A DNA stretch of 64,000 nt, from assembly GCF_026153355.1 (NCBI RefSeq), contig NZ_CP110636.1, forward strand, positions 3,534,001 to 3,598,000, in the 5' to 3' direction. The notes beneath the pieces are model-generated. The model did no database searches, was not told the DNA's origin, and was given only the letters and a program-made list of their open reading frames with translations. The translations under genes and the position numbers were made by a program. The DNA comes from Streptomyces endophytica (GTDB lineage Bacteria > Actinomycetota > Actinomycetes > Streptomycetales > Streptomycetaceae). Positions 43,903 to 52,626 of this stretch are shown here, piece after piece (the stretch's first letter is position 1; each line of letters begins with the position of its first letter).

Positions 43903-44913
43903 TCACCCGGCCTCCGTGCGCCGCCGCCCCCGCCCCACCCAGATCACCCCGGCCGCCGTCAGCAGCCCGCCGGCCACCGCGGCGCCCACCGGCAGCGCCC
44001 CGCCGACCAGCGCCAGCCTGCCGCTGTCCGCCTCCGCCAGCCGCAGCTGCGCCCGCCGCGTCGCCGGGGTGAACCGCAGCCGCTCGCCGCGCAGCAGCGT
44101 CACCGCGTCGTGCCGGCCGCCGGGCGCCCGCAGCGTCTTGACCGGCGAGATCACGGCATCCACGATCCGGCCGGTGCGCTGCTCGGCGACCAGCTCGATA
44201 CCGGAGTTGGCGTACCACTCCTCGGCCTGGATCTGGCCCTGCCGCGGCCGCCCGACCAGCCGCCCGGGGACCTGCCGGCTGCCGGTCCTGGTGGCCGGCA
44301 CGGTCCCGGTGAAGCGGTACAGCACGAGCCCACCGGCCCGCCGCTCACCGGCGAAGCGGAGCGGAACGGCGGCGCCCAGCGTGTTGTCCCACCAGCGGTA
44401 TCCGGTCCGCCGCAGGTCGAAGGGGAACTTCAGGTAGGCATCGCCGTCGAAGCGGGTCGGGGCCTCGCCGCAGCAGTGCACCGGGGCGTTGCTGCGCCGG
44501 TCGGTGACCCAGCGCTCGGTGGTCCACTGGAACGCCCGGCGCGGATCCGCGAGGGCCAGCGTCTTCGGGGTGTCGACCGTGGTGGAGACGTCCCACACGG
44601 CCCGCCCGCTCTTCTCGCTCGCCGCGACGTCGCCCAGTACGTGCCGGGTGAGGGTGATTCGCTGCCGGTCCCTGGTGCGCAGGGCGTCGGTGTCGAAGTA
44701 GCTGCCGGTGCCGGTGAAGACGGTGGTGACGTCGACGTCGACCGGGGTGACCTTCGCCCGCGGCGTGACGTACCAGGTCAGCAGGGGTGCGAGGACGAGC
44801 AGGAAGACGCCGAGGCCGAGCAGTGCCAGGGACATCGGGGCGGCGGTGCGGGCACCGGTGGCCGTGGTGGCGGGGGCCGGAGGCGGGGCGGAAACGGAGG
44901 TGGGGGAAGGCAT
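43903..44913 (-). CDS. DUF3068 membrane protein (PorA-like family)
   Basis: A 336-residue protein with an N-terminal membrane helix (MSLALLGLGVFLLVLAPLLTWY), a large extracytoplasmic beta-rich domain (TPVDVDVTTVFTGTGSYFDTDAL, GLVLYRFTGTVPATRTG), and a C-terminal helix (LALVGGALPVGAAVAGGLLTAAGVIWVG) before a basic end. This is the DUF3068 layout. It may form an envelope-associated complex. It is separated from the glycan operon by 219 bases on the same strand and has its own strong promoter at 45021-45050. Confidence 0.85.
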   Translation of the reverse strand: MPSPTSVSAPPPAPATTATGARTAAPMSLALLGLGVFLLVLAPLLTWYVTPRAKVTPVDVDVTTVFTGTGSYFDTDALRTRDRQRITLTRHVLGDVAASEKSGRAVWDVSTTVDTPKTLALADPRRAFQWTTERWVTDRRSNAPVHCCGEAPTRFDGDAYLKFPFDLRRTGYRWWDNTLGAAVPLRFAGERRAGGLVLYRFTGTVPATRTGSRQVPGRLVGRPRQGQIQAEEWYANSGIELVAEQRTGRIVDAVISPVKTLRAPGGRHDAVTLLRGERLRFTPATRRAQLRLAEADSGRLALVGGALPVGAAVAGGLLTAAGVIWVGRGRRRTEAG

Positions 44914-45020
44914 ACGGGCACTCCTGGAAGCGGTGGGGGATCACGCTCTGGTGCACGTGCGGAGGGGCGGGCGGCCGCCCGGGAAACGGCGTCGGGCGGG
45001 CCGGGCGCCCATGGGCCGGG

Positions 45021-45064
45021 AACGTAAGCGAACTCTTGACAGACCGTCAATGCCCTTCCACACT
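45021..45064. promoter_or_regulatory. Overlapping divergent promoters at an inverted repeat
   Basis: On the minus strand TTGACG (45045-45050), 18 bases, TACGTT (45021-45026) fires toward the DUF3068 gene. On the plus strand TTGACA (45036-45041), 17 bases, CACACT (45059-45064) fires toward the small gene at 45213. The two -35 boxes form the inverted repeat TTGAC, 5 bases, GTCAA (45036-45050), so one bound protein or polymerase would block the other direction. Confidence 0.6.
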
Positions 45065-45212
45065 CGGCAGTCACCACGACCGAGTGGTGCCGCGCTGTGG
45101 GACGCGGCACGAGCCGGCCCCCGATTCCGTACGCCCGGGGCCGCGCCGTGTGCCGTACCGACCCGACGGAGACCGGTGAGGTCTCCGGTCCCGACGAAGG
45201 GCTCGCCGCGCC

Positions 45213-45359
45213 ATGCACCGGATGCTCGCCGCCGCACTGACCGCGCTGACCGCCGCCGCCCTGGCCGTCGCCGCCGCACTCGGCATCGTCGCGGCGCTCG
45301 ACGCCACTCCCGAACAGCCCAATGTGCCGCTGGTGACCTTCGACCGGGCCGGCGGGTAG
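45213..45359 (+). CDS. Small single-span membrane protein (48 residues)
   Basis: ATG 45213 to TAG 45359. The product is mostly one hydrophobic helix (MLAAALTALTAAALAVAAAL) followed by a short polar tail ending in VPLVTFDRAGG. GAAGGG is ~13 bases upstream, a little far. It lies downstream of a TTGACA promoter and 55 bases before the PucR gene, so co-transcription is likely. Too short to recognise; the pattern (helix plus conserved-looking tail) suggests a real peptide. Confidence 0.45.
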   Translation: MHRMLAAALTALTAAALAVAAALGIVAALDATPEQPNVPLVTFDRAGG

Positions 45360-45413
45360 GCGGGCGGTATGCGCAGCCCGGCCGGCCCGCGGCGTACGAA
45401 GGAGGTCCTCGCC

Positions 45414-46672
45414 ATGGCGACCGCCGTCCGCTCGGCCTGGCGGGACGTCCCGCCCTATCAGGTACGGCAGTTCGCCACCCTGGCGCTGGCGGAGGTGCCC
45501 ACGCTGACCCAGGACATCCTGCGCGAGATCCGTCACGAGTACCCCCAACTACCGCTGGTTCCGGACGAGTTCGGCGAGCCGCGGGCGCTGGTCGGCATCC
45601 GCCAGTCGCTGGAGCACTTCGTCACGCACCTGACCACGGGTCTGGACCGGCCGCACGTCCACCCGCGGGTCTTCCAGGAGTTCGGCCGCGGCGAGGGCAT
45701 GCAGGGCCGCAGCCTGGACGCGCTGCAGGCCATCTACCGGCTCGGCGTACGGCTGGCCTGGCGGCGGCTCGCCGAGATCGGCCAGCAGGTCGCCATCCCC
45801 GCCCCGGCGATGTACGAGCTCGCCGAGTCCGGCTTCGAGTACCTCGACGGGCTGGTCGCCGAATCCGTCCGCGGCTACGCCGAGGCCGCCGCCCGCCAGG
45901 CCGGGGAGCGGCTGCGGCAGCAACGCCGCCTGATGGAGCAGCTCTTCGACCTCGCGGCCACCCGTACGCGACGCGGCGGGAGCGGAACCGGAACGGCCCA
46001 TCCCGGGGTGGCCGGCGGGTTCCGGCGGCGCTCGCCGAACGCGCCGCCCGGATCGGCTGGCCGCTGCCCGAACGCGTCGCGGTCGCCGTCCTGCTGCGCC
46101 CGGACCGGGCGGCGGTGGCCCCCGCCGTCGCCCCGGACGTCCTGCTGGACATGGAGTGCGAACGGCCGCGCATGGTGGTGCCGGAACCGGACGCCCCGGG
46201 CCGGCGCGAGCTGCTGGGCCGGGCCGCGGCCGGCTGGTCGGGCGCGCTCGGCCCGGTCGTCCCCCTGCCGGCCGCCGCGAAATCGCTGCGCTGGGCCGGG
46301 GCCGCGGCCGACCTGATCGAGCGCGGACTGCTGCCGGCCGGCGAACTGCTGCAGTGCACCGAACACACCGAGGCGCTGGTCCTGCTGCCGCCCGAGGAGC
46401 TGATCGACGACCTCACCCGCCGCCGCCTCGCCCCCCTCGACGGCTGCGGCCCGACCCACGGGCGGCGCCTCGCGGAGACCCTGCTCGCCTGGCTGGAGAC
46501 CCGCGGCGGCGCCCCGGAGATCGCCGCCCGGCTCGGCGTCCACCCGCAGACCGTGCGCTACCGGCTGCGCCAGATACGGGAGTTATGGGGCCCGGAGGTG
46601 GACGACCCGGACCGCCGCTTCGAACTGGAACTGGTGTTACGGGCGCGCCGGCTCCGCGGGGAACTCCACTGA
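45414..46672 (+). CDS. PucR-family transcriptional regulator, frameshifted in this sequence
   Basis: ATG 45414 was chosen for its AAGGAGGT site 7 bases upstream. The N-terminal part (RQFATLALAEVPTLTQDILREIRHEYP, LEHFVTHLTTGLDRP) is the RsbRD/GGDEF-like sensor region seen in actinobacterial PucR regulators. Between ~45960 and 46010 one base is missing, most likely in the GGGG at 46005-46008; the other frame then gives the C-terminal PucR helix-turn-helix (AETLLAWLETRGGAPEIAARLGVHPQTVRYRLRQIRELWG). Restored length ~419. Target genes unknown. Confidence 0.85.
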
Positions 46673-46703
46673 GCTGTCTCCGCGGGGAAACCCACTGAGC
46701 TCT
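46652..46703. repeat. 26-bp tandem repeat of the PucR gene 3' end
   Basis: Copies at 46652-46677 and 46678-46703 share CTCCGCGGGGAA and CCACTGAGCT. The first holds the last codons and TGA of the PucR gene; the second repeats them downstream, stop included. Confidence 0.8.
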
Positions 46704-46712
46704 CCGGCCGGC

Positions 46713-47660
46713 TCAGGCAGGGTCTCCGCGGCCCTCGACCAGCACCGCCATGCCGTCCAGGAGGCGGGCCAGGCCGAACTCGAACAGGGTCTCCAGGCTG
46801 AAGGAGCCCTCCGGGGAGTCGGACATCGCCGCGTACATCGGATACGCGCCGGAGGTGAAGATGCCCTCGAACTCCGGCTCCATCGCGGCCATCCACTGGT
46901 CCTGGTTCATCCCGGTCTCCTGCTCGGCCTCCAGGTCGTCCTCGAAACCGGCGGCGGTGAACATCACGAAACCCAGCAGCGTCACGGCCATGTGGAGCAG
47001 CGTCACCGGAGCCGCCCCCTCGACCTGGCCCACGGTCCACTCGATCAGTGCCATCGCCTGCGGCATCGGCTGCGGGCGGGTGACCGACAGGTACTTCGCC
47101 AGCCACGGATGGCGCCGGTAGAGCGTCCACTGCAGCCGCGCCCCGGCCTCCATCCGGTCGCGCCAGCCGTCCGGCGCCGGATCGGGCAGCTCCACCTCCG
47201 CGAACACGGCGTCCGCCATCAGCAGTTCCAGCTCGTCCTTGCCGGCCACATGGCGGTAGAGCGCCATCGACGACACCCCGAACTCGGCGGCGACCCGGCG
47301 CATCGACAGCGCGCGCAGCCCCTCGGCGTCGGCGACCTTGATCCCGGCCCGGACGATCCGCTCCTGGCTCAGCCCGTCCGCGTCCCGCGGCCGCCGCTCC
47401 CGCGGGGCCGGACCGCGCGCCGCCCGCTGCGGGGGCCGCGGCTCGGCCACCACCGTCCCCACGCCCGGCACCGCTCGTACGACCCCCTCCTGGCGCAGCG
47501 TGGTCAGCACCTTCGTGGCGGTGGCCATCGCCACCCCCCATTCCTGGGTGATCCGCCGGGTCGACGGCACCCGGTCGCCCGGCGCCAGTTCACCGGCGTC
47601 GATGCGGCGCCGGATCTCCGCGACGATCCGGCGGTAGGGCGGTGCGCTGGGCTGCGCCAC
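46713..47660 (-). CDS. GntR-TetR fusion transcriptional regulator
   Basis: A 315-residue fusion. Residues 1-70 are a GntR winged helix (YRRIVAEIRRRIDAGELAPGDRVPSTRRITQEWGV...TATKVLTTLRQEGVV); residues ~98-145 are a complete TetR helix-turn-helix (RIVRAGIKVADAEGLRALSMRRVAAEFGVSSMALYRHVAGKDEL) and the rest is a TetR_C ligand domain. It is divergent from an MFS drug pump, which it probably represses, with a drug or metabolite as inducer. Palindromic TAGTGCAC-type operators lie in the shared region. Confidence 0.9.
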   Translation of the reverse strand: MAQPSAPPYRRIVAEIRRRIDAGELAPGDRVPSTRRITQEWGVAMATATKVLTTLRQEGVVRAVPGVGTVVAEPRPPQRAARGPAPRERRPRDADGLSQERIVRAGIKVADAEGLRALSMRRVAAEFGVSSMALYRHVAGKDELELLMADAVFAEVELPDPAPDGWRDRMEAGARLQWTLYRRHPWLAKYLSVTRPQPMPQAMALIEWTVGQVEGAAPVTLLHMAVTLLGFVMFTAAGFEDDLEAEQETGMNQDQWMAAMEPEFEGIFTSGAYPMYAAMSDSPEGSFSLETLFEFGLARLLDGMAVLVEGRGDPA

Positions 47661-47707
47661 GGGGGCCTCCTCCGTAGGGGTGCCGGGTCAGTGCCTCATC
47701 GGTGCCG

Positions 47708-47822
47708 TACTAGTGCACCAGAGCCTTCGTGCTGACGCCGACAGTAGCAGCGCGGGGCACCAACCGCCCCTACCTGCGGTGCTCCGCTACCGCGCACTAG
47801 GTCAGTGCACTAGTGTGATGCA
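47708..47822. promoter_or_regulatory. Candidate operators of the GntR-TetR regulator
   Basis: The divergent region holds TACTAGTGCACCAGA (47708-47722), GCGCACTAGG (47792-47801) and CAGTGCACTAGTG (47803-47815) running into TGATGCAC. All contain TAGTGCAC or its complement GTGCACTA. TAGTGT (47811-47816), inside the last site, could be the -10 of the pump promoter. Confidence 0.55.
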
Positions 47823-47886
47823 CCTCCAAACCCCTTGCTGTGCCTGATGTTTGCACCGTAAGCCGCATGTGCTTACCGTGTCACCC

Positions 47887-49484
47887 ATGTCGTTTACCTC
47901 GTACACATCCCCCGCCCCGGCCCCCGAGCCGCGGGCCGGCCGCCGGGAGTGGATCGCCCTCGTCGTCCTCCTGCTGCCCTGCCTCCTGGTCTCCATGGAC
48001 GTCTCGGTGCTCTACTTCGCGGTGCCGTTCCTGACCGCGCAGCTCGAACCCAGCAGCGTCCAGCAGCTGTGGATCCTGGACGTCTACGGCTTCGTCCTGG
48101 CCGGCCTGCTCATCACCATGGGCGCGCTGGGCGACCGCATCGGGCGCCGCCGGCTGCTGCTGTTCGGCGCCCTGCTCTTCGCCCTCGCCTCCGGACTCGC
48201 CGCCTACGCCGACAGCGCCGAAATGCTCATCGCCGCCCGGGCGTTGCTCGGTATCGGGGGTGCGACCCTGATGCCGTCCACCCTGGCGCTGATCCGCAAC
48301 CTCTTCCACGACGCCAAGCAGCGCGGCAAGGCCGTCGCCATCTGGTCGGCCGCGACCATGGGCGGCATCGCGGTCGGACCGGTGCTCAGCGGGCTGCTGC
48401 TGGAGCACTTCTGGTGGGGCTCGGTGTTCCTGATCAACACCCCGGCCATGGTGCTGCTGCTGGTCTGCGGGCCGCTGCTGCTCCCGGAGTTCAGGAATCC
48501 GACGGCCGGCCGCTTCGACCTGCCCGGCTCGCTGCTCTCCCTGCTCGCCATGCTGCCGATCGTCTACGGCATCAAGGAGATCGCCCGCAACGGCGTGTCC
48601 GTCCTGCCCGTCCTCGCCCTCGCCGTCGGCCTGCTGGCCGCCGCGGGCTTCGTCCTCCGCCAGCGCACCGCCCGCCACCCCATGCTCGACCTCGAACTCT
48701 TCCGGCACCGCGGGTTCAGCGTCTCGGTGCTGATGAACCTGCTGGCGATGTTCGCGATCGTCGGCTGCGCGGTCTTCTTCACCCAGTACCTGCAGACCGT
48801 ACGGGGCATGAGCCCGCTGGAGGCCGCACTCTGGAACCTGCTGCCGACCCTCGCCGTGGGCGGCATGACCGCGGTGGCCACGGCGCTCGCCCAGCGGATG
48901 GACCGGGCGCACGTCATCGCCCTCGGCTTCGTCCTCGCGGCCGGCGGCTTCCTGTGGCTCTCCTGGGTGGAGCCGGGCTCGGCGCTCTGGTACGTCCTGG
49001 TCGCCTCTTCGGTCTACGCCTCCGGCCTGGTGATGGTGGCGTCGCTCGGCAACGAACTGGCCCTCGGCGCGGCGCCCCCGGAGCGCGCGGGCTCCGCCTC
49101 GGCCGTGCTGGAGTCCGGCACCGAACTGGGCGGCGCGCTGGGCATGGCGATCCTGGGCAGCATCGGCAGCGCCGTCTACCGCGGCCACATGGACGACGCC
49201 CTGCCGGCCGGCCTCCCCCAGGGGGCGGCCGACGCCGCGCGGGAGACGCTGGCCGGCGCCGCCGCGGTGGCCGCGCATCTCCCGGCGCAGGCCGGCCGGG
49301 CGGTGCTGACCGCGGCCCGCACCGCCTTCACCGACGGACTGCAGACGGCCGTGCTGAGCGCCGCGGGCCTGATGTTCTGTGCCGCCGTATTGGCCGTGGC
49401 GCTGCTGCGGGGAGTACGTCCGGCGCCGGCTCCGGCTCCGGCGGACACAGCCCGGCTCCGGCCTCCCCGGAAGCGGTCAGCTGA
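47887..49484 (+). CDS. MFS drug-efflux transporter (DHA2/14-TMS), frameshift near the end
   Basis: An EmrB/QacA-type multidrug exporter: [18 protein letters not shown] with the family's membrane-embedded Asp, [17 protein letters not shown] (motif A), and [19 protein letters not shown] (motif C region), with about 14 helices. ATG 47887 is the chosen start; no good ribosome-binding site. Near the end, at the G-run 49409-49412, one G appears missing; the neighbouring frame then ends at 49484 after a Gly/Ser-rich tail. Without this the frame would run on to 50448 antisense to the DsbA gene. Restored length ~532. Confidence 0.88.
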
Positions 49485-50100
49485 AGTCGAACTCGCCGGT
49501 GCGGGTCCGCTTGAGCTCGAAGAACTTGTCGTAACCGGCGAGGAGGCGGGCGCCGTCGAAGACCCGCACCGCATCCTCGCCACGCGGGATCGCCATCAGG
49601 ACCGGCCCGAAGAAGGCGACGCCGTCGATGTGGATCGTGGGCGTCCCGACGTCCTCGCCGACCGGGTCCATGCCCTCGTGGTGGCTCTTGCGCAGCGCAT
49701 CGTCGTACGCGTCGCTCCCGGCGGCACGGGCCAGCTCCGCCGGCAGCCCGACCTCGGCGAGCGCCTCCTCGATGACGGCCGCGGTGTCCTCGCGGCCGTT
49801 GTTGTGGATACGGGTGCCCAGCGCGGTGTAGAGGTCGCGCAGCACGTCCTCGCCGTGTTCCTGGGCCGCCGCGATGCACACCCGCACCGGGCCCCACCCG
49901 GAGTCCAGCAGCTCGCGGTACTTCTCGGGGAGGTCCGTGCGGCCCTCGTTGAGCACGGACAGGCTCATCACGCGGAACCGCAGGTCCAGCTCGCGGTGCT
50001 GCTCGACCTCCAGGATCCAGCGGGAGGAGATCCAGGCGAACGGGCAGATCGGGTCGAAGTAGAAGTCGACGGAGTGGCGGGTCTCGCCGGTCTGTGTCAT
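49477..50100 (-). CDS. DsbA-family protein, Rv2466c-like mycothiol-dependent nitroreductase
   Basis: A 207-residue thioredoxin-fold protein. It starts [24 protein letters not shown]: the CPxxW active-site region of Rv2466c-type enzymes is CPFAW here, with one cysteine of the pair. Further family features are [27 protein letters not shown] and [17 protein letters not shown]. In M. tuberculosis the homologue uses mycothiol to reduce disulfides and activate nitro-prodrugs. It is convergent with the MFS pump with an 8-base overlap. Confidence 0.85.
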   Translation of the reverse strand: MTQTGETRHSVDFYFDPICPFAWISSRWILEVEQHRELDLRFRVMSLSVLNEGRTDLPEKYRELLDSGWGPVRVCIAAAQEHGEDVLRDLYTALGTRIHNNGREDTAAVIEEALAEVGLPAELARAAGSDAYDDALRKSHHEGMDPVGEDVGTPTIHIDGVAFFGPVLMAIPRGEDAVRVFDGARLLAGYDKFFELKRTRTGEFDFS

Positions 50101-50218
50101 ACGGCGACCCTAAGCCGCCACCGGCCCGCCCGCCCGGTCCACCTGGCCGCGGTGATCGTGGGCCATTTGCGGGCGGGGACGGCCGGTGCGCCTCGCTCTG
50201 CTCCGCCCTGCCGCGCCG

Positions 50219-50656
50219 CTACTCCGCGGTGCCGCCCAGCATCCGCTGCAGCAGTTCCTTCAGCAGCGTGCGCTCGGCGATCGTCAGCTTGCCGAGCGGT
50301 TCGCGGGCGAAGTGCAGCGACGTCCGCAGCGCCTCGGCGGTCCGCGCGCCCTCGGCCGTCGCGGCGGCGAGCTTCACGCGGCGGTCGTCCGGATCGGGGC
50401 GGCGCTCGACCAGGCCGCGGGACTCCAGGCGGTCCACGATGCCGGTGACGTTCGACGGCTCGCACTTCAGGCAGTTGGCGATCTTGCGCATGGGCTGCGG
50501 CCCGACCGCGAGCAGGCTGAGGACCCGGGCCTGCGTGCCGGTGAGGGAGTGCTCGGCCGCGGCGTGCTCGTACTCCTCGTGGTAACGGGCGACGACGGTG
50601 CCGATGAGATCGACGACCTCGACGGTCAAGGAGTCTGGGCGCGGTGTCATGTGCAC
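50219..50656 (-). CDS. MarR-family regulator
   Basis: A 145-residue winged-helix regulator: LTGTQARVLSLLAVGPQPMRKIANCLKCEPSNVTGIVDRLESRGLVERRPDPDDRRVKLAAAT. This is a complete MarR core. GTG 50656 or ATG 50650 as start. The reactive N-terminal cysteine of OhrR is absent, so I do not call it OhrR although ohr is close by. It is divergent from an MDR reductase and probably represses it through the A/T-rich region between them. Confidence 0.9.
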   Translation of the reverse strand: MHMTPRPDSLTVEVVDLIGTVVARYHEEYEHAAAEHSLTGTQARVLSLLAVGPQPMRKIANCLKCEPSNVTGIVDRLESRGLVERRPDPDDRRVKLAAATAEGARTAEALRTSLHFAREPLGKLTIAERTLLKELLQRMLGGTAE

Positions 50657-50672
50657 CAGGATACCCGATTAC

Positions 50673-50701
50673 TTGACATCATGAAATATCGAGCTCATTA
50701 T
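50673..50701 (+). promoter_or_regulatory. Promoter of the MDR reductase gene
   Basis: TTGACA (50673-50678), 17 bases, CATTAT (50696-50701), in an unusually A/T-rich stretch for this genome. It lies 17 bases from the MarR start, so MarR binding here would control both genes. AGGAGG at 50723-50728 follows. Confidence 0.65.
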
Positions 50702-50737
50702 TGTTTCAGCACCTGAAGCATTAGGAGGATGGCTCTC

Positions 50738-51760
50738 ATGTCCGCACTGCCCACGACCAGCCGCGAATGGCACCTCGTCGCCCGCCCGCACGGCTGGCCC
50801 ACCCCGGAGGACTTCGCGCTGCGCGAGGCCGCGGTGCCCGAGCTCGGCGAGGGCCAGGTCCTCGTCCGCAACCAGCACTTCTCCGTCGACCCGTACATGC
50901 GCGGCCGGATGAACGACGTGAAGTCCTACGTCCCGCCCTTCCAGCTCGACGAGCCGATGGAGGGCGGCGCGGTCGGTGAGGTCATCGCCTCCCGCGCCGA
51001 CTCCCTCGCCGTCGGCGACCACGTCCTGCACGGCCTCGGCTGGCGCGAGTACGCCGTCGTGGACGCCAAGCGGACCGCCAAGGTGGACCCGTCGCTGGCC
51101 CCGCTCACCGCCTACCTCGGCGTCCTGGGCATGCCCGGCCTGACCGCGTACGCGGGTCTGCTGGAGGTCGCGTCCTTCAAGGAGGGCGACGCCGTCTTCG
51201 TGTCCGGCGCGGCCGGCGCGGTGGGCAGCCAGGTCGGCCAGATCGCCAAGCTCAAGGGCGCCTCCCGGGTCATCGGCTCGGCCGGCTCCGACGAGAAGGT
51301 CAAGCTCCTGGTCGAGGAGTACGGCTTCGACGCCGCCTTCAACTACAAGAACGGCAACGTCACCCAGCAGCTGAAGGAGGCCGCGCCCGAGGGCATCGAC
51401 GTCTACTTCGACAACGTCGGCGGCGACCACCTCGAAGCGGCCATCAGCGCCCTCAACGTCCACGGCCGGGCGGCCATCTGCGGCATGATCTCGATGTACA
51501 ACGCCACGGAGCCCAGCCCCGCGCCGCGCAACCTCGCCATGGTCATCGGCAAGCGGCTGCGCCTCCAGGGCCTGCTGGTCAGCGACCACTCCGCGCTGCA
51601 GCCGCAGTTCGTCGAGGAGGTCTCCGCCTGGATCCGCTCCGGCGAGCTGCAGTACAGCGAGACCAAGGTCGCCGGCATCGAGCACGGCGTGGACGCCTTC
51701 CTGGGCATGCTCCGCGGCGAGAACACCGGAAAGATGATCGTGAGCCTGACGGAGGCCTGA
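50738..51760 (+). CDS. NADP-dependent MDR oxidoreductase (zinc-free)
   Basis: A 340-residue medium-chain reductase of the leukotriene B4 dehydrogenase / prostaglandin reductase type. The catalytic-domain motif YMRGRMNDVKSY and the nucleotide motif VSGAAGAVGSQVGQIAKLKGASRVIGSAGS are typical; no zinc-binding cysteines. It reduces alpha,beta-unsaturated ketones or aldehydes with NADPH. ATG 50738 was chosen because AGGAGG is 9 bases upstream; ATG 50729 abuts the Shine-Dalgarno sequence. A MarR-controlled promoter precedes it, fitting a detoxification role. Confidence 0.92.
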   Translation: MSALPTTSREWHLVARPHGWPTPEDFALREAAVPELGEGQVLVRNQHFSVDPYMRGRMNDVKSYVPPFQLDEPMEGGAVGEVIASRADSLAVGDHVLHGLGWREYAVVDAKRTAKVDPSLAPLTAYLGVLGMPGLTAYAGLLEVASFKEGDAVFVSGAAGAVGSQVGQIAKLKGASRVIGSAGSDEKVKLLVEEYGFDAAFNYKNGNVTQQLKEAAPEGIDVYFDNVGGDHLEAAISALNVHGRAAICGMISMYNATEPSPAPRNLAMVIGKRLRLQGLLVSDHSALQPQFVEEVSAWIRSGELQYSETKVAGIEHGVDAFLGMLRGENTGKMIVSLTEA

Positions 51761-51889
51761 GCGATCACCGGCGGCGGCCGCCGGACGGCGAGCCCTCCTC
51801 GCCGTGCCCTTGCGCGGGCCCGTTAGGCTCGGCGGCAAGCCGTCGCGATCCGTGGGCGCGAGTCGCGGCGAACCACAGGAGGATTTCGT

Positions 51890-52318
51890 ATGTCCATCCA
51901 GACCGTCGACGTCGTCTACACCGCCGTCGCCACCGCTGAGAACGGCCGTGACGGCCGCGTCGCCAGCGACGACGGCAAGCTCGACGTGGTCGTCAACCCG
52001 CCCAAGGAGCAGGGCGGCAGCGGCGCCGGCACCAACCCGGAGCAGCTGTTCGCGGCCGGTTACAGCGCCTGCTTCCAGGGCGCGCTCAGCGTCGTCGCCC
52101 GCCGGGAGAACGCCGATGTCTCCGGCTCCCGGGTGACCGCCAAGGTCGGCATCGGCAAGACCCCGGACGGCGCCTTCGGCCTCACCGTCGAGATCTTGGC
52201 CTCCATCCCCACGGTCGACGCCGCCACCGCCAAGGACCTCGTGGAGAAGGCGCACCAGGTGTGCCCGTACTCCCACGCCACCCGCGGCAACATCGACGTC
52301 AAGCTGACCGTCGCCTGA
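51890..52318 (+). CDS. ohr: Organic hydroperoxide resistance protein (Ohr)
   Basis: A 142-residue OsmC/Ohr-fold thiol peroxidase. The two catalytic cysteines are in GYSACFQGALSVV and VCPYSHATRGN; the Arg/Glu network of Ohr is present (GRDGRVASDDGKL, NPEQLFAAGY). It reduces organic hydroperoxides with lipoyl-type thiols. AGGAGG precedes the ATG. No OhrR binding site is obvious; the nearby MarR lacks the OhrR cysteine. Confidence 0.93.
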   Translation: MSIQTVDVVYTAVATAENGRDGRVASDDGKLDVVVNPPKEQGGSGAGTNPEQLFAAGYSACFQGALSVVARRENADVSGSRVTAKVGIGKTPDGAFGLTVEILASIPTVDAATAKDLVEKAHQVCPYSHATRGNIDVKLTVA

Positions 52319-52396
52319 CCGAGCGCCGCAGTGGCGTCTCCTGAAGGGGCGTCTGCCGCACGGCGATTCCCGTAACGGCGTCTCCGCGCACGCGCC

Positions 52397-52434
52397 AGGG
52401 GCCGCATCCCGGACCGACCCGGGGTGCGGCCCCT
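52397..52434 (+). terminator. Terminator downstream of ohr
   Basis: AGGGGCCGCATCCCGG pairs with CCGGGGTGCGGCCCCT (15 of 16 pairs) across a 6-base loop. No T-run. Confidence 0.8.
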
Positions 52435-52537
52435 GCCGTATCCGGAGCCCGTACGGCGACCCGCCTCCCGGCCCCTTCGCCAGCCCTCAGCGGCCCGCCG
52501 CGCCTCCTGGTGTGACACAGGCCACGTGCGCCGCACC

Positions 52538-52601
52538 TTGACGCCCCCGCCGTGTAATCGATTTCGTAGCCCCCACGACATCCTCGTGAAAACGATTACA
52601 C
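52538..52601 (+). promoter_or_regulatory. Promoter and two LacI-type operators of the rbs operon
   Basis: A -35 TTGACG at 52538-52543 is followed by two 16-bp near-palindromes: GTGTAATCGATTTCGT (52552-52567) and GTGAAAACGATTACAC (52586-52601). Both have the central CG of LacI-family operators; their centres are 34 bp apart. The first overlaps the expected -10, so binding would block transcription, and the regulator gene itself begins 25 bases after the second. Confidence 0.75.
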
Positions 52602-52626
52602 CCACGATCGGAACGGCAACGGCGCC

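Noticed and set aside
50219..50656. MarR protein as OhrR
   Set aside because: ohr is nearby, but the reactive N-terminal cysteine of OhrR is missing and the operator-like region faces the MDR gene, not ohr.
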